64,000 nucleotides of DNA, from NCBI GenBank assembly GCA_964017235.1, contig OZ024929.1:110717793-110781792 (forward strand), written 5' to 3'. This DNA comes from Sabellastarte sp. h YS-2021 (taxonomy: Eukaryota; Annelida; Polychaeta; Sabellida; Sabellidae). The notes under the pieces were generated by a model that was given only the letters and a program-made list of their open reading frames with translations, was not told where the DNA came from and did no database searches. Made by a program: the position numbers and the translations under genes. Of this stretch, positions 10,480 through 22,399 are shown one piece after another. Every line of letters starts with the position of its first letter. Position 1 is the stretch's first letter.

Positions 10480-10860
10480 ATAACTAGACAGTTGTATCTC
10501 TTCGTAGGTGATATGTATAATAGATATATATATATATGTCCTCTACAAGCATACAGAGATTTGACCTTGAAGTTCTTCATTCCTATATCTCCCTTATTGG
10601 TCGTAGAAGTTTGGTATCTCAAGCCAGCCTATAGGAAATCATGGGCTGGGAATCTTCTCATGTGGTCAGATTTGACCTTGGGCCCCTTCTTCAAGGTCAA
10701 ATGAGGATACCATACGTAAAAGTGCTGATAACATGCTTATTATTGATCCTAGAGGTTTGCAATGTGAAACTAACCAAAAGGAAAACATGGGCTGGGAGTC
10801 TTCTAATTAAGCGGCCCATCAGGAGCACTTATTTGTTTTCACGTAAGTTTGACTGATCGC
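10480..10860 (+). repeat. About 146-bp satellite monomers (type GGTCAGATTTGACC), fragment
   Basis: About two monomers with the box CTATATCTCCCTTATTGG, then ATAGGAAATCATGGGCTGGG, GTGGTCAGATTTGACCTTGG and CTTCAAGGTCAAATGAGGAT. The same monomers occur at 19980-20610, 26330-26740, 28280-28400 and 53540-54540. The preceding stretch (10515-10580) resembles the leader of family V at 27180-27245. Confidence 0.7.
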
Positions 10861-10935
10861 TGCCGCTGCAGGATTATGGTCTCCCTTCTTGGACTTTTAA
10901 ATTTTTCTTTCCTTCTTATCTTTCTTTAAAACTAT

Positions 10936-10982
10936 AGGGGCAGAAAAAATTTTTGGCATACTTTGCGGAAACCGTATGCCCC
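10936..10982 (+). repeat. hairpin-bearing element end, cut by the Harbinger insertion
   Basis: GGCATAC (10955-10961) pairs with GTATGCC (10974-10980), and an outer AGGGGCA (10936) pairs with TGCCCCT at the boundary. This looks like the X/X' terminal hairpin of the satellite-bearing elements in this window. The Harbinger transposon is inserted at its right edge, duplicating CCC. Confidence 0.45.
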
Positions 10983-11420
10983 TGTTCCACCAAAAGATTA
11001 AGCCCCGATCCTGTCGGCGACCCTTAATCGTGGACAGTCGGTGGAAAAATAACAAAAATGGGCGGGAATACTAGGTCGGTACTGAAGTCTGGGATTAAGA
11101 ACAGATCGTCCCCAGGACGCCTCAGGCGGCCGCAGACAGTCCCCGACTGGTCTGGGACTAAGAACTGACTAAGCCAGTTTTCTGGTCGGTTTCAACCACG
11201 ATCCTGTCGCACACAAACCGACTGGGTCCCAGGACGCCTCAGGCCTCCTGGGACTAAGCCCCGACTAACCCACGATTAAGTCCCGGCGTCCTCAGGCCTC
11301 CTCAGTCTTCCCCAGACCAGGATCCCCGATTATTGTTTTGCAAATTTGCTGGATTTTCTGGGTATATATATATATAAAATTCGCGATCTAATCACCATTG
11401 CTTTTCTAGGAACACAGCAG
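10983..11420 (+). promoter_or_regulatory. Harbinger left TIR and subterminal motif cluster
   Basis: GC-rich subterminal DNA with repeated words CTGGGACTAAG or CTGGGATTAAG (near 11090, 11152 and 11247) and CCAGGACGCCTCAGGC (twice). The same words in both orientations fill 22410-23020 at the other end. Such clusters are plausible transposase or Myb-protein binding sites. TATATATATATAAAA near 11364 may be the transposase promoter TATA. Confidence 0.55.
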
Positions 11421-11434
11421 GATGTCACCTTTTA

Positions 11435-12730
11435 ATGGAAGACAGATTCAACAACAACTTAGGTTTTTTTTTGGTTTTTATTCAGTTACAAATAATCATG
11501 TATTTCCATTTTTTATGTCAAGCACAGCAACCACCACCACCACCACCAGCACCACCAGCACCCATACAGAGACCTAGAAGAAGGCACAACATGTGGGTCA
11601 GGCCATGGCTACTGCAGAGAGAGGAGAGGGGGGCCTACCACAACATTATGGCTGATCTGTATGCCACAAACATTCCAGGATTCACCAACTACATGAGGAT
11701 GACCCCAGAATTCTTTGAAATGATGAAGACCAGACTGGAACCACGTCTAGCCAGGCAGGCCACCAACTACAGAGCTCCTGTCAGTGTTGGGGAGAAGTTA
11801 GCCCTCACCATCAGATATCTGGCCACTGGAGAGTCCTACACATCATTATCCTGTCAGTTCAGGGTTGGCAGATCCACCATTTCCAAGTTTCTACCAGAGG
11901 TCTGCAGGGCCATCCAGGATGAGTTCACCAGAGAGTACCTCAAATGTCCCACTACTCCAGATGAGTGGAAAGAAGTGGAAAGGGAATTCAGGATCAGGTG
12001 GAATGTTCCACATGCCCTGGGAGCCCTGGATGGCAAGCATGTGGCCCTGAAGAAACCCAAGAACTCTTGAGCCCTCTACCACAACTACAAGGGGTTCTTT
12101 TCCATTGTCATGTTGGCCCTGGTAGATGGACAGTACAAGTTCAGATGGGTGGATGTGGGTACAGCTGGATCTTGCTCAGATGCCCAGATATTTAATGCCT
12201 CCCAGCTGAAGAGGAGGATTGAAGATGGCAGGATAGGCTTCCCTGACCCAGCTCCTATAACACAGGGTGGTAGAGATGTCCCCTACTTCATCCTGGCAGA
12301 TGATGCCTTTGCCCTGAAGACCTGGCTCATGAAACCCTATGGCAGAAGGCTGTTAACAAGAGAGGAAAGGATTGCCAACTATAGAATATCAAGGGGCAGG
12401 AGAGTTGTTGAGAACGCTTTTGGCATCCTGGTTTCAAGATTTAGAGTCATGAGGACCACCATTGAACTACCCCCAGAAACAGTTAGAGAAGTGGTCATGA
12501 CCTGTGTGGTTCTGCACAACATACTCAGAAGCCAGTATCAAGGTCAACCTGCTGGTCAGCAGCCTGAGGAGGATGATGATGATGTGCCTGGTGATTGTGG
12601 ATTGATTGGTGGTACTGCTGGTGGTGGCCAAGACAGAAACCCTGCTAGAGAGGCCAAAAGACAGAGGGATTACCTGAAGGACTACTTCAATAATGAGGGA
12701 GCAGTGGCCTGGCAAGATGGCAGAATATAA
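11435..12730 (+). pseudogene. HARBI1-like DDE transposase with one in-frame stop
   Basis: About 430 codons in a single frame, broken only by TGA at 12068-12070, where a Gly codon would be expected after KPKNS. It is a DDE_Tnp_4/HARBI1-type nuclease that cuts and reinserts the transposon with its Myb-like partner. Visible motifs are ALDGKHVALKKP (first catalytic Asp), WVDVGTAGSCSDAQIF (second Asp) and GRRVVENAFGILVSRFRVM (Glu). An upstream helix-turn-helix-like region includes FRVGRSTISKFLPEV. The N-terminus is unsure: an ATG at 11422 opens another frame reading QIQQQL, and a 60-base T-rich segment with GT...AG ends (about 11462-11522) may be a small intron leading into a proline-rich stretch. 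Confidence 0.82.
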
Positions 12731-13057
12731 GTCCTGTTGCAGTAAACAGTCCTTTTCAGGACTAACTATAACAGTCCTTTTCAGGACTAACAAACAGTCC
12801 TTTTCAGGACTACCAAATATTCCAAAAACAATTAATCAGCTATGCTTGCTACAGACGGACAAACCCCATGCCAAACATAACTTGTACAGACGGACAAACA
12901 GACAAACCCCATGCCAAACATAACTTGTACAGATGGACAAACAGACAAACCTCATGCCAAACATAACTTTTTCAGATAGACAAACAGACAACCACAACTT
13001 ACTCAATTAAATTTTTATATATTTTGAAATGCACATCCTAATTTCACCAATTTTTTT
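12731..13057 (+). repeat. short tandem repeats after the transposase gene
   Basis: Three copies of ACAGTCCTTTTCAGGACTA (12738-12812), each a small hairpin (AGTCCT/AGGACT). Then three copies of a roughly 45-50-base unit containing CAAACCCCATGCCAAACATA and GTACAGACGGACAAACAG (12845-12985). The GGACTAA word resembles the subterminal motif of the transposon. Confidence 0.65.
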
Positions 13058-13090
13058 ATCTCCCGCCGGGCTTTAGCCCGGGAGGGAGAT
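13058..13090 (+). repeat. 5' terminal hairpin of family B
   Basis: A GC-rich near-perfect palindrome with the CCGGGC-TTTA-GCCCGG core. The inverted single arm at 17602-17611 defines an asymmetric terminal repeat pair. Confidence 0.75.
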
Positions 13091-13299
13091 TATGAAATGA
13101 TGTCTGTGTGTGCGTGCGTGCGTGCGAGTGTGCGTTAGTTAGTCACGCAGATTTCTCCAAAACTGCTACAACTACAGATTTTTTGTAAATTAATTGTCCC
13201 AATGAATTTTTATGCCCTTGAAAAAATTTTTGGTTTTATTGACTTAGGCCTAAAGATAAGTGAGTAATAGCAATCTTAGCTACTTTGAGTAAAGGGCTC

Positions 13300-15290
13300 A
13301 TAACTCAAAAACTATTGCAGTGACAACTTTTTCTTCAAATATGTTGTTCAGCTACTTTGTCCTTAGCTATAAGATGGTACATAGTTTGGGGTCCCATTGC
13401 ATGCCATAAGTGAGTAATAGCTATTTTCTCATTTGTAGCTAAATAACGGAAGAAGTAAATGTCAAATATCTTCAAAAGTATTGAAGTTAGGGAAATCTTT
13501 TCAAATATGTTGTCCATCTTCTTTTTGGTAAGCTATGACATAGTAAAGTTTCAGACCTGTTGCACCTTGGATAGCTGAGTAATAGCTACTTTGAAATTCT
13601 GACTGGTGAGTAAAGCGATTGTAACTCCAAAACTATTGCAGTTAGAGTATTTTCCTAAAATATGTTGTTCAGCTACTTTGTCCTTAGCTATAAGATGGTA
13701 CATAGTTTGGGGTTCTATTGCATGCCATAAGTGAGTAATAGCTATTTTCTCATTTGTAGCTAAATAACAGAAGAAGTAAATGTCAAATATCTTCAAAAGT
13801 ATTAAAGTTAGGGAAATCTTTTCAAATATGTTGTCCATCTACTTTTTGGTAAGCTATGACATAGTAAAGTTTCAGACCTGTTGCACCTTGGATAGCTGAG
13901 TAATAGCTACTTTGAAATTCTGACTGTTGAGTAAAGCCATTGTAACTCCAAAACTATTGCAGTTGCAGTATTTTCCTAAAATATGTTGTTCAGCTACTTT
14001 GATCTTAGCTATAAGATTGTACATAGTTTGGGGTTCTATTGCTTGACATTAGTGAGTAATAGCTATTTTCTCATTTGTAGCTAAATAACAGAAGAAGTAA
14101 ATGTCAAATATCTTCAAAAGTATTGAAGTTAGGGAAATCTTTTCAAATATATTGTCCATCTACTTTTTGGTAAGGTATAACATAGTAAAGTTTCAGACCT
14201 GTTGCACCTTGGATAGCTGAGTTATAGCTACTTTGAAATTCTGAGTGTTGAGTAAAGCCATTGTAACTCCAAAACTATTGCAGTTAGAGTATTTTCCTAA
14301 AATATGTTGTTCAGCTACTTTGTCCTTAGCTATAAGAGGGTACATAGTTTGGGGTTCTATTGCATGCCATAAGTGAGTAATAGCTATTTTGTTATTTGTA
14401 GCAAAATCATGACATAAGTAGATGTCAAATATCTTCAAAAGTATTAAAGTTAGGGAATTCTTTTCAAATATGTTATCCATCTACTTTTTCATAAGCTATC
14501 ACATAGTAAAGTTTCGGATCTGTTGCACATTGGATAGCTGAGTAATAGCTACTTTGAAATTCTACAGTTGAGTAAATCCATTGTAACTCCAAAACTATTG
14601 CAGTTACAATATTTTCGTAAAATATGTTGTTCACCTACTTTGTCCTTAGCTATAAGCTGGCATGTAGTTTGGGGTTCTATTGCATGCCATAAGTGAGTAA
14701 TAGCTATTTTCTTATTAGTAGCAAAATAATGACATAAGTAAATGTCAAATATCTTCAGAAGTATTAAAGTTACGGAATTATTTTCAAATATGTCATTCAT
14801 CTACTTTTTTGTAAGCTATCACATAGTAAAGTTTCAGACCTGTTGCACATTGCATAGCTAAGTAATAGCTACTTTGAAATTGTGACTGTTGAGTAAATTC
14901 ATTGTAACTCCAAAACTATTGCAGTTACAGCTTTTTCTTCAAATATGTTGTTCAGCTACTTTGTCCTTAACTATAAGATGGTATATATCTTGGGGTTGTA
15001 TTGGATGGCATAAGTGAGTAATAGCTATTTTCTTATTTGTAGCAAAATAACAACATAAGTAAATGTCAAATATCTTCAAAAGTATTAAAGTTAGGGAAAT
15101 ATTTTCAAATATGTTATTCATCTAGTTTTTGATAACCTATCACATAGTAAAGTTTCAGACCTGTTGCACATTGGATAGCCGAGTAATACCTACTTTGAAA
15201 TTGTGACTGCAGGGTAAATGCATATAGTTTGGGGTTCTATTGCATGCCATAAGTGAGTAATAGCTATTTTCTTATTTGTGGCAAAATGAT
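13300..15290 (+). repeat. tandem array, 321-bp higher-order unit of two ~160-bp monomers
   Basis: GCTACTTTGTCCTTAGC recurs at about 13351, 13672, 13993, 14313, 14633 and 14954, a spacing of 320-321. Within each unit two related halves can be seen, one with TCTTCAAAAGTATTGAAG and one with TAACTCCAAAACTATTGCAG. This is therefore a dimeric higher-order repeat. The last copies (after 15120) are degenerate. Short minus-strand frames here only reflect the period. Confidence 0.9.
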
Positions 15291-17500
15291 GACATAATTT
15301 TTCTCAAATAACTGCTTCATCTACTTTTGGGAGAGCTTTCACATGGTGAAGTTTCAGACCCGTAGCTAATTATTCACCTACTCAAAATGAGTAAATGATA
15401 ATTATCTCTAAAAGTATTGCGGATATCCAATTTTTATCAAATAACTCATTCATCTACTTTTGGGAGAGCTTTCACATGGTGAAGTTCCAGACCCGTAGCT
15501 AATTACTCACCTACTCAAAATGAGTAAATGATAATTATCCCTAAAAGTATTGGGGATATCCAATTTTTCTTAAATAACTCATTCACCTACTTTTGGAAGA
15601 GCTTTAACTTGGTGAAGTTTCAGACCCGTAGCTAATTATTCACCTACTCAAAATGAGTAAATTCTAATTATCCCTAAAAGTATTGTGGATATCCAATTTT
15701 TATCAAATTACTCGTTCATCTACTTTTGGGAGAGCTTTCACATGGTGAAGTTCCAGACCCGTAGCTAATTACTCACCTACTCAAAATGAGTAAATGTGAA
15801 TTATCTGTAAAAGTATTGCAGATATCCAATTTTTCTCAAATAACTCATTCACCTACTTTTGGGAGAGCTTTTACTTGGTGAGGTTTCAGACCCGTAGCTA
15901 ATTATTCACTTACTCAAAATGAGTAAATGTGAATTATCTCTAAAAGTATTGGGGATATCCAATTTTTCTCAAATAACTCATTCACCTACTTTTGGAAGAG
16001 CTTTCACTTGGTGAAGTTTCAGATCCGTAGCTAATTATTCACCTACTCAAAATGAGTAAATGCTAATTATCTCTAAAAGTATTGTGGATATCCAATTTTT
16101 ATCAAATTACTCGTTCATCTACTTTTTGGAGAGCTTTCACATGGTGAAGTTCCAGACCCGTAGCTAATTACTCACCTACTCAAAATGAGTAAATGTGAAT
16201 TATCTGTAAAAGTATTGCAGATATCCAATTTTTCTCAAATAACTCATTCACCTACTTTTGGGAGAGCTTTTACTTGGTGAGGTTTCAGACCCGTAGCTAA
16301 TTATTCACCTATTCAAAATGAGTAAATGTGAATTATCTCTAAAAGTATTGGGGATATCCAATTTTTCTTAAATAAGTCATTCACCTACTTTTGGAAGAGC
16401 TTTCACTTGAAGTTTCAGACTCGTAGCTAATTATTCACCTACTCAAAATGAGTAAATGCTAATTATCTCTAAAAGTATTGTGGATATCCAATTTTTATCA
16501 AATTACTCGTTCATCTACTTTTGGGAGAGCTTTCACATGGTGAAGTTCCAGACCCGTAGCTAATTACTCACCTGCTCAAAGTGAGTAAATGTGAATTATC
16601 TGTAAAAGTATTGCAGATATCCAATTTTTCTTAAATAACTCATTCACCTGCTTTTGGGAGAGCTTTTACTTGGTCAGGTTTCAGATCCGTAGCTAATTAT
16701 TCACCTACTCAAAATGACTAAATGTGAATTATCTCTAAAAGTATTGCGGATATCCAATTTTTATCAAATATCTCATTCATCTACTTTTGGGAGGGCTTTC
16801 ACATGGTGAAGTTCCAGACCCGTAGCTAATTACTCACGTACTGAAAATGAGTAAATGTGAATTATCTCTAAAAGTATTGCAGATAGCCAATTTTTATCAA
16901 ATAACTCATTCACCTACTTTTGGGAGAGCTTTCACTTGGTGAATTTTCAGAGCCGTAGCTAATTATTCACCTACTCAAAATGAGTAAATGCTAATTATCT
17001 CTAAAAGTATTGCGGGTATCCAATTTTTATCAAATTACTCGTTCATCTACTTTTGGGAGAGCTTTCACATGGTGAAGTTCCAGACCCGTAGCTAATTACT
17101 CACCTAATCAAAATGAGTAAATGTGAATTATCTGTAAAAGTATTGCAGATAGCCAATTTTTCTCAAATAACTCATTCACCTACTTTTGGGAGAGCTTTCA
17201 CTTGGTGAAGTTTCACACCCGTAGTTAATTATTCACCTACTCAAAATGAGTAAATGCGAATTATCTCTACAAGTATTGCAGATAGCCAGTATTTCTGAAA
17301 TAACTCCTTCACATACATTTTGGAGAGCTTTCAATTAGTGAATTTTCAGATCTGTAGCTAATTACTCACCTACTCAAAATGAATAACTGCCTGTTATCAC
17401 TAAAAGTATTGCAGATAGCCAATATTTCTCAAATAACTCTTTCACCTACATTTTGGAGAGCTTTCACATGCTAAATTTTTTAAATAATTTTTAATGCATT
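15291..17500 (+). repeat. tandem array, 133-bp monomer
   Basis: About 16 copies. CTACTTTTGG starts at 15321, 15453, 15587 and 15720, about 133 apart. Each monomer contains TTATCTCTAAAAGTATTGC, CTCAAATAACTCATTCA, AGAGCTTTCAC, CAGACCCGTAGCTAATTA and the small palindrome TACTCAAAATGAGTA. The same monomer fills 29800-32060 and 40980-42180. Confidence 0.9.
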
Positions 17501-17639
17501 AAAATTCATGAAATCATGCGCTAAATCAATTATAACTTGAAAAGTATTACATTTAGAGCACCTTGTTAAAATATGTTATCTTTAGTACATCTAATTTATA
17601 TGGCGGGAGATAAATGCATGCATCAGAATGCTTGTTTTT

Positions 17640-18059
17640 CATGGGTTGGAAATTTATTTGTAGCAGAAATGTTTTTATGGAAATCTTCAATTTTAAATCT
17701 TCACTTCTAATCACAAACATGTGGAAAATATAACCATGGAACTAGTTTTGTTTTCAATAATGGGGGATTGTGTTTGCAAAATAGTTTGTCAGTTCGTTGA
17801 CATGGGTTCTGTTTACTTTTGGATTTGTGTGTTTCTTGGTTGGTGGTTACTGGGGTTGGGTTTGTTTTTTGTAGTTGGGTGTTAGGTTTGATACTGGGTT
17901 TGTTATTTGGGGGTTATGTTTGGTATTGGGTTTGTCTGTTTGTGGGTTGGTAAGTATGTAATAATGCCTTTTAACTCTAGGGAAGATGTAAGTGTTCGAC
18001 TTTTCAAATACAGATTTTAAATTATCCCATGGATTTTTTATCTAAAAATGGGCTGATTA
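17640..18059. other. G/T-rich spacer, no gene seen
   Basis: Sequence rich in TTGGGTTTG and GGTTGGT words, probably low-complexity. No repeat boundary or open frame with coding character is visible. Confidence 0.45.
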
Positions 18060-18534
18060 ATGGCCATATTGGGAGTTATTTTTAATTTTTTTTTATGTGG
18101 CCTTTTTTGTTATGTGTTGTACCATAGGTTATTTATTTCATGTTTGGGGTGGTGTGGGTGTTGGACTTTAATTTTTATGTCATCACTCTGCGGCGTGGGC
18201 GTATGCGTACGCGTGAACAACTTCTTTTCCAAAACTACAAGGCCTAGAGACATGCTGTTTTTTTTAAAAGATACCTTATCTATCGAGGATGAAAACTTGT
18301 TCAAGGCATGCAAATCTGTCTGTTCGTCTGTTTGCTAGAGACATTACAAGGGGGGTAATCCCACCAAAAGTGTGAAAATTTCAACTTTTTATCACAATTT
18401 TCTCAGTGACTATTGCAGGGATTTCTCTCATATCTTGCATATATGTACTAGGCCAGAGGTAGATTCTCTTGTGTGAGTATGAGACCTGGATCTGTCTTAC
18501 TTTTTTTTTAATAAATTTTTTTAATAATTTTTAA

Positions 18535-19850
18535 TGCATTAAAATTCATGAAATCATGCACTAAATCACTTATAACTTCAAAAGTGTTGCATTTACAGCA
18601 TTTTGTGAAAATATGTTGTTCAGCTACTTTTTTCATAGCTACAATATGGTGAGTAACTTGGGTGTCTGTCTCAATAGCTAAGTGAGTAATAGCTACTTTT
18701 GGGCTTTTCAGTAACTTCCATTATGAGTAAAATCACTTGTAACTTAAAAACTATTGCATTTAGAGAATTTTGTATAAATATGTTATTCAGCTACTTTTGG
18801 GCCAGCTATAACATAGTGAAATTTCAGACCTGTAGCTCATGGCATAGCTGAGTAATAGCTACTTTTAGGTTATCACTGTTGAGTAAATCACTTATAACTT
18901 GAAAACTATTGCATTTAGAGAATTTTGTATAAATATGTTATTCAGCTACTTTTGGGTCAGCTATAACATAGTAAAATTTCAGACCTGTAGCTCATGGCAT
19001 AGCTGAGTAATAGCTACTTTTAGGTTATCACTGTTGAGTAAATCACTTATAACTTGAAAAGTGTTGCATTTAGAGCATTTTGTTAAAATATGTTATTCAG
19101 CTACTTTTTTCATAGCTACAATATGGTGAGTAAGTTGGGTGTCTGTCTCAATAGCTAAGTGAGTAATAGCTACTTTTGGGCTTTTCAGTAACTTCCATCA
19201 TGAGTAAAATCACTTGTAACTTAAAAACTATTGCATTTAGAGAATTTTGTATAAATATGTTATTGAGCTACTTTTGGGCCAGCTATAACATAGTGAAATT
19301 ATAGACCTATAGCTCATGGCACAACTGAGCAATAGCTATTCTCAGGTACTGACTGTTGAGTAAATCAGCTATAACTTGAAAAATATTGCATTTGGAGTAT
19401 TTTGTTAAAATATATTGTTCACCTACTTTTGGGTCAGCTATAACATAGTGAAATTACAGACCTATAGCTCATGGCATAGCGGAGCAATAGCTATTTTCAG
19501 GTTCTCACTATTGAGTAAATCAGTTGTAGCTTGAAAACTATTGCATTTACAGTAGTTTGCTTAAATATGTTGTTCACCTACTTTTGGGTTAGCTATAACA
19601 TAGTAAAATTTCAGACATGTAGCTCATTGCATAGCTGAGTAATAGTTCCTGTGAGGTTCTCACTGTTGAGTAAATCAGTTGTAACTTGAAAACTATTACA
19701 TTTAGAGTAATTTGTTAAATATGTTATTCACAGAATTTTTGGTCAGCTATAACATAGTGAAATTGCAGACCTCTATGTCATGGCATAGCTGAGCAATAGC
19801 TACTTTCAGGTTCTCACTGTTGAGTAAATCATTGTATCCACTGGATAGCC
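18535..19850 (+). repeat. tandem array, ~160-bp monomer (type TATTCAGCTACTTTTGG)
   Basis: About eight copies, each with CTTATAACTTGAAAACTATTGC, TTTGTTAAAATATGTTATTC, AGCTATAACATAGTGAAATT and GAGTAATAGCTACTTTT words. A two-monomer alternation is visible, with GGTGAGTAACTTGGGTG in every other copy near its start. Related monomers occur at 24790-24960, 54660-54850 and 63780-64000. Confidence 0.85.
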
Positions 19851-19979
19851 GCAGTGTGTAGAAAGAGATTTCACCATTACTGCTCTGATGAAAAAAAATA
19901 TTATAGCTAGCTTTCTTAAGTTTGCAGTATATATTAATAACCATAAAATGTTGTCTGGGAATATTTTAGGCCTCATTTT

Positions 19980-20615
19980 GAGAAACAAGATGGCCGCCAC
20001 AGGTGTTTTTTGTCAGTCATGAAAAGTGCTTATATCTCCCTTATTATCGATCCTAGAGGTTTGGGATGATAAACCAACATGTAGGAAATCATGGGGTGGG
20101 AATCTTTTGGTGTGGTCAGATTTGACCTTCAATGACCCCTCCTTCAAGGTCAAACAAGGATAGCCAAACTTAAAAGTGCTTATAACTCGCTTATTATTGG
20201 TCCCAGAGGTTTGGGATGGTAAACAGACAGGAAATCATGGGCTGTGAATCTGTTGATATGGTCCGATTTGACCTTGGAACCCTCCTTCAAGGTCAAATGA
20301 GGATAGCGAAAATTGAAAGTGCCTACAACTCGCTTATTATTGGTGACAGAGATTTGGGATGGTAAACCATCCCACAGGAAATCATTGGCTCGGAATCTTT
20401 TGGTATGGTCAAATTTGACCTTTGGACCCCTCTTTCAAGGTCAAATGAGGACAGCCAAGCTTAAAAGTGCTTATAACTCATTTATAATTGGTCCTAGAGG
20501 TTTGGAATGGTAAACCATAGGAAATCATGGGCTGGGAATGTATTTGTGTGGTTAGATTTGACCTTGGACCCCTTCTTCAAGGTCGAACGAGGATATTGCA
20601 TTTGTAGTATTTCTT
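19980..20615 (+). repeat. tandem array, ~146-bp monomer
   Basis: About four copies with CTTATATCTCCCTTATTATC or CTTATAACTCGCTTATTATT, GGTCCTAGAGGTTTGGGAT, AGGAAATCATGGGCTGGG and TTTGACCTTGG...CTTCAAGGTCAAA. The inner TTTGACCTTG/CAAGGTCAAA pair can fold into a stem. Confidence 0.85.
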
Positions 20616-20890
20616 TAAATATGTTTTAACCTATTTTTTACACTTAAACAATTACCTTGTTATTTTCCTTCATAATACCATTTACAGGGCACAACTTTTT
20701 TATCCTTTTCTTCTGTCAGCTTCGGAATTTCTTTCGAACTTGCTGTTCAGTTACCATTTACTGTATTTCTGTACAGCCCTTTTCCTGATAATTATTCTGT
20801 CCTCTAATCACCTTCATAAATCAAAAACACTCAGTCAGCTGACACAGTGCCCGTTCATGGGCACTCTGCTCTTGTTTTTTTCTTGTGATA

Positions 20891-21017
20891 AGTATTTGTA
20901 CTGAACTTTTTTGTTTTGGGAGGGGAATTGGAATAACTTGCAGCTAAATAATTGTTTTTGGAAGATTTGGTGGCCCTGAAAAGGGCCTGGTAGGTCAAAG
21001 ACCCGCCCTGACTGGAT
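20891..21017. other. Harbinger 3' flank of the MADF gene
   Basis: Short AT-rich stretch after the satellite block, leading to the stop of the minus-strand MADF gene. GGCCCTGAAAAGGGCC near 20970 is a small palindrome. Confidence 0.4.
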
Positions 21018-21019
21018 GG

Positions 21020-22234
21020 CTACTGAGGAGGCTGCTGCTGCTGTTGAGGCGGTGCTGAAGTGGTGATAGTAAAGAGCTGCTGCTGCGGTTGTTGCTGCTG
21101 CTGCTGAGGCTGCTCGACGATCTGTGTTGATGTCAGATCTGGTATCTGGCTTAAGATTCCACTCAGATTGTGTCTGCTCCCTTCGTCCTGTACAGTTAGG
21201 ACAGATGTCGGGTTGCTGAAGCCAATGGGGCTTGGTGTATAGTACACAAAACTACTGCTAGCTGCTGCTTGAGTGGAACTAGACGCCTGTGGAGTGGTTG
21301 TTGGCAGTAGGCTGACCCTCTGGGACTCCGTGGTAACAGTGGCTGATCTTCTGGGCAATGGCTGATGTCTACGGTTGCTCTTAATACGTTTGATGTCTCT
21401 AAATATCTTGCCCTTTAATTCTTCAAATTCTTCTTGAGTCATCTTTTCGGCCTCTGATGCCACGTAGTCAAAGAAGGGCTGCCTGTCTGACTTCTGATGC
21501 AGAAAACCTGAGATAAGTGTCCTCATCTGCTCAAAGTGTTCGAGAATCTTGGAGTCTGTAGTTGAAACGGGTGTTGATGTAATGATGGACTGACTCCTCT
21601 CCCTCAGGACACTGGACTCGAGGTGTTCTGTGTCAGTAGTTGACCCACGTGATTCGTCCTGCCTGCTGGTATTTGGACTGGCCTCAAAACCTGAACTTCT
21701 GTTGGCCCCCTTTCTTCTGATGTGGGTTTTAAGAAAACCCATCTGTTGGTAGACCCAGGACTGTCTCTTGGTCATCTCCCTCGGGGCTTGGCCAGATTGG
21801 AGCTTAGACAGCTTTCCATAACGGGTTCGCTGAGACTCGAACCAACGTCTCACATCAAAGGGCTGGAGCTTGAGTTCTGCAGATATTTCTGCCCAGAGAG
21901 CCTCTCTTCTGGTCCTGTCGTGGAAACGTGAATGTTCCTTGTCATACAGTTCTGGGTGCAGCTTTACAAATTCCACAATGGAAACTTCCTCACTGTCTGT
22001 AAAAGTGGCACATACCCTGGCTCTCTTGGCTGAAGAATGGCACTCCGGATCTTCTTCACACCTCTCTTCTTCTTCTGCCATAGCTTCCCCAATAGCTGGA
22101 CCTTCCTCAATCTCCTCCTCTCTCCTCTCAGTTCCTTCTTCTGTAGTAACTTCACTCCTCTCCTCTACTTGACTTTCCTTCTCCCTCTCATCCATCTTTT
22201 TCCTTCCTCTCTTCCCTCCTTTCTCTTTTCTCAT
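21020..22234 (-). CDS. MADF/Myb-SANT-like protein of the Harbinger transposon
   Basis: An intact frame of 404 codons on the minus strand. The N-terminus is highly charged and Glu/Arg-rich (residues 1-75). A MADF-like trihelix DNA-binding domain spans about residues 80-150, with VSIVEFVKLHPELYDKEHS, ALWAEISAEL and DVRRWFESQRTRYGKL. The C-terminal third is Ser/Thr/Gln-rich and ends in glutamine runs. In Harbinger transposons the second protein, of Myb/SANT or MADF type, binds DNA and helps bring the transposase to the nucleus and to the ends. Its position opposite a HARBI1-like gene inside the same terminal repeats supports that role. The start Met lies after TATTTTATCGACTGG on the coding strand. 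Confidence 0.8.
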   Translation of the reverse strand: MRKEKGGKRGRKKMDEREKESQVEERSEVTTEEGTERREEEIEEGPAIGEAMAEEEERCEEDPECHSSAKRARVCATFTDSEEVSIVEFVKLHPELYDKEHSRFHDRTRREALWAEISAELKLQPFDVRRWFESQRTRYGKLSKLQSGQAPREMTKRQSWVYQQMGFLKTHIRRKGANRSSGFEASPNTSRQDESRGSTTDTEHLESSVLRERSQSIITSTPVSTTDSKILEHFEQMRTLISGFLHQKSDRQPFFDYVASEAEKMTQEEFEELKGKIFRDIKRIKSNRRHQPLPRRSATVTTESQRVSLLPTTTPQASSSTQAAASSSFVYYTPSPIGFSNPTSVLTVQDEGSRHNLSGILSQIPDLTSTQIVEQPQQQQQQPQQQLFTITTSAPPQQQQQPPQ

Positions 22235-22399
22235 GATCCAGTCGATAAAATAATAAAAAAATAGTAAAATGTGTCTCCTAACTGTGAAATTTGCCTTAAG
22301 CTCAAGTGTAATATATATAAAATAAAAATTGAAAACCCCTACAAATCAGTGACACACGTCTCTCAGTAGCCAAACAGTCAGGAACAATGACAAAGTGTG

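Larger units (their letters stand above)
13058..17639 (+). mobile_element. Helitron-like satellite element, family B, inside Harbinger
   Basis: The left end is a hairpin (ATCTCCCGCCGGGC / GCCCGGGAGGGAGAT, loop TTTA, 13058-13090), followed by a TGTGTGCGTGCG microsatellite. The right end carries GGCGGGAGAT (17602-17611), which repeats the outer part of the left arm inverted. A small stem GCAT/ATGC and TTGTTTTT follow. The core is two arrays: a 321-bp dimer-type repeat (13.3-15.2 kb) and a 133-bp repeat (15.3-17.5 kb). No coding sequence. The same plan recurs in families A, P and V. Confidence 0.7.
18060..20890 (+). mobile_element. second satellite-bearing block inside Harbinger, boundaries partly seen
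   Basis: A leader (18210-18540) includes a CTGTCTGTTCGTCTG simple stretch. Next is an array of about 160-bp monomers (18540-19850), then ATGGCCGCCACAGG and 146-bp-type monomers (19980-20610). The block closes with a hairpin, AGTGCCC-GTTCAT-GGGCACT (20846-20865), and CTTGTTTTTTT. That end resembles the 3' end of family B (hairpin then CTTGTTTTT). A matching 5' hairpin was not found, so the block may be a composite or 5'-truncated. Confidence 0.45.

Noticed and set aside
10983-12730. Transposase as domesticated HARBI1 host gene
   Set aside because: It lies inside matching terminal repeats with a 3-bp duplication and carries a stop codon, so it is a transposon copy.
13300-17500. Regular repeats resembling a CRISPR array
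   Set aside because: The units are contiguous 133- and 321-bp tandem repeats without unique spacers, in a eukaryotic intron next to transposon genes. This is satellite DNA.
18060-18338. Small membrane-protein gene (92 codons, Cys- and Phe-rich)
   Set aside because: It lies in a T/G-rich low-complexity leader of a satellite block, with no homologue recognised and no conserved features.
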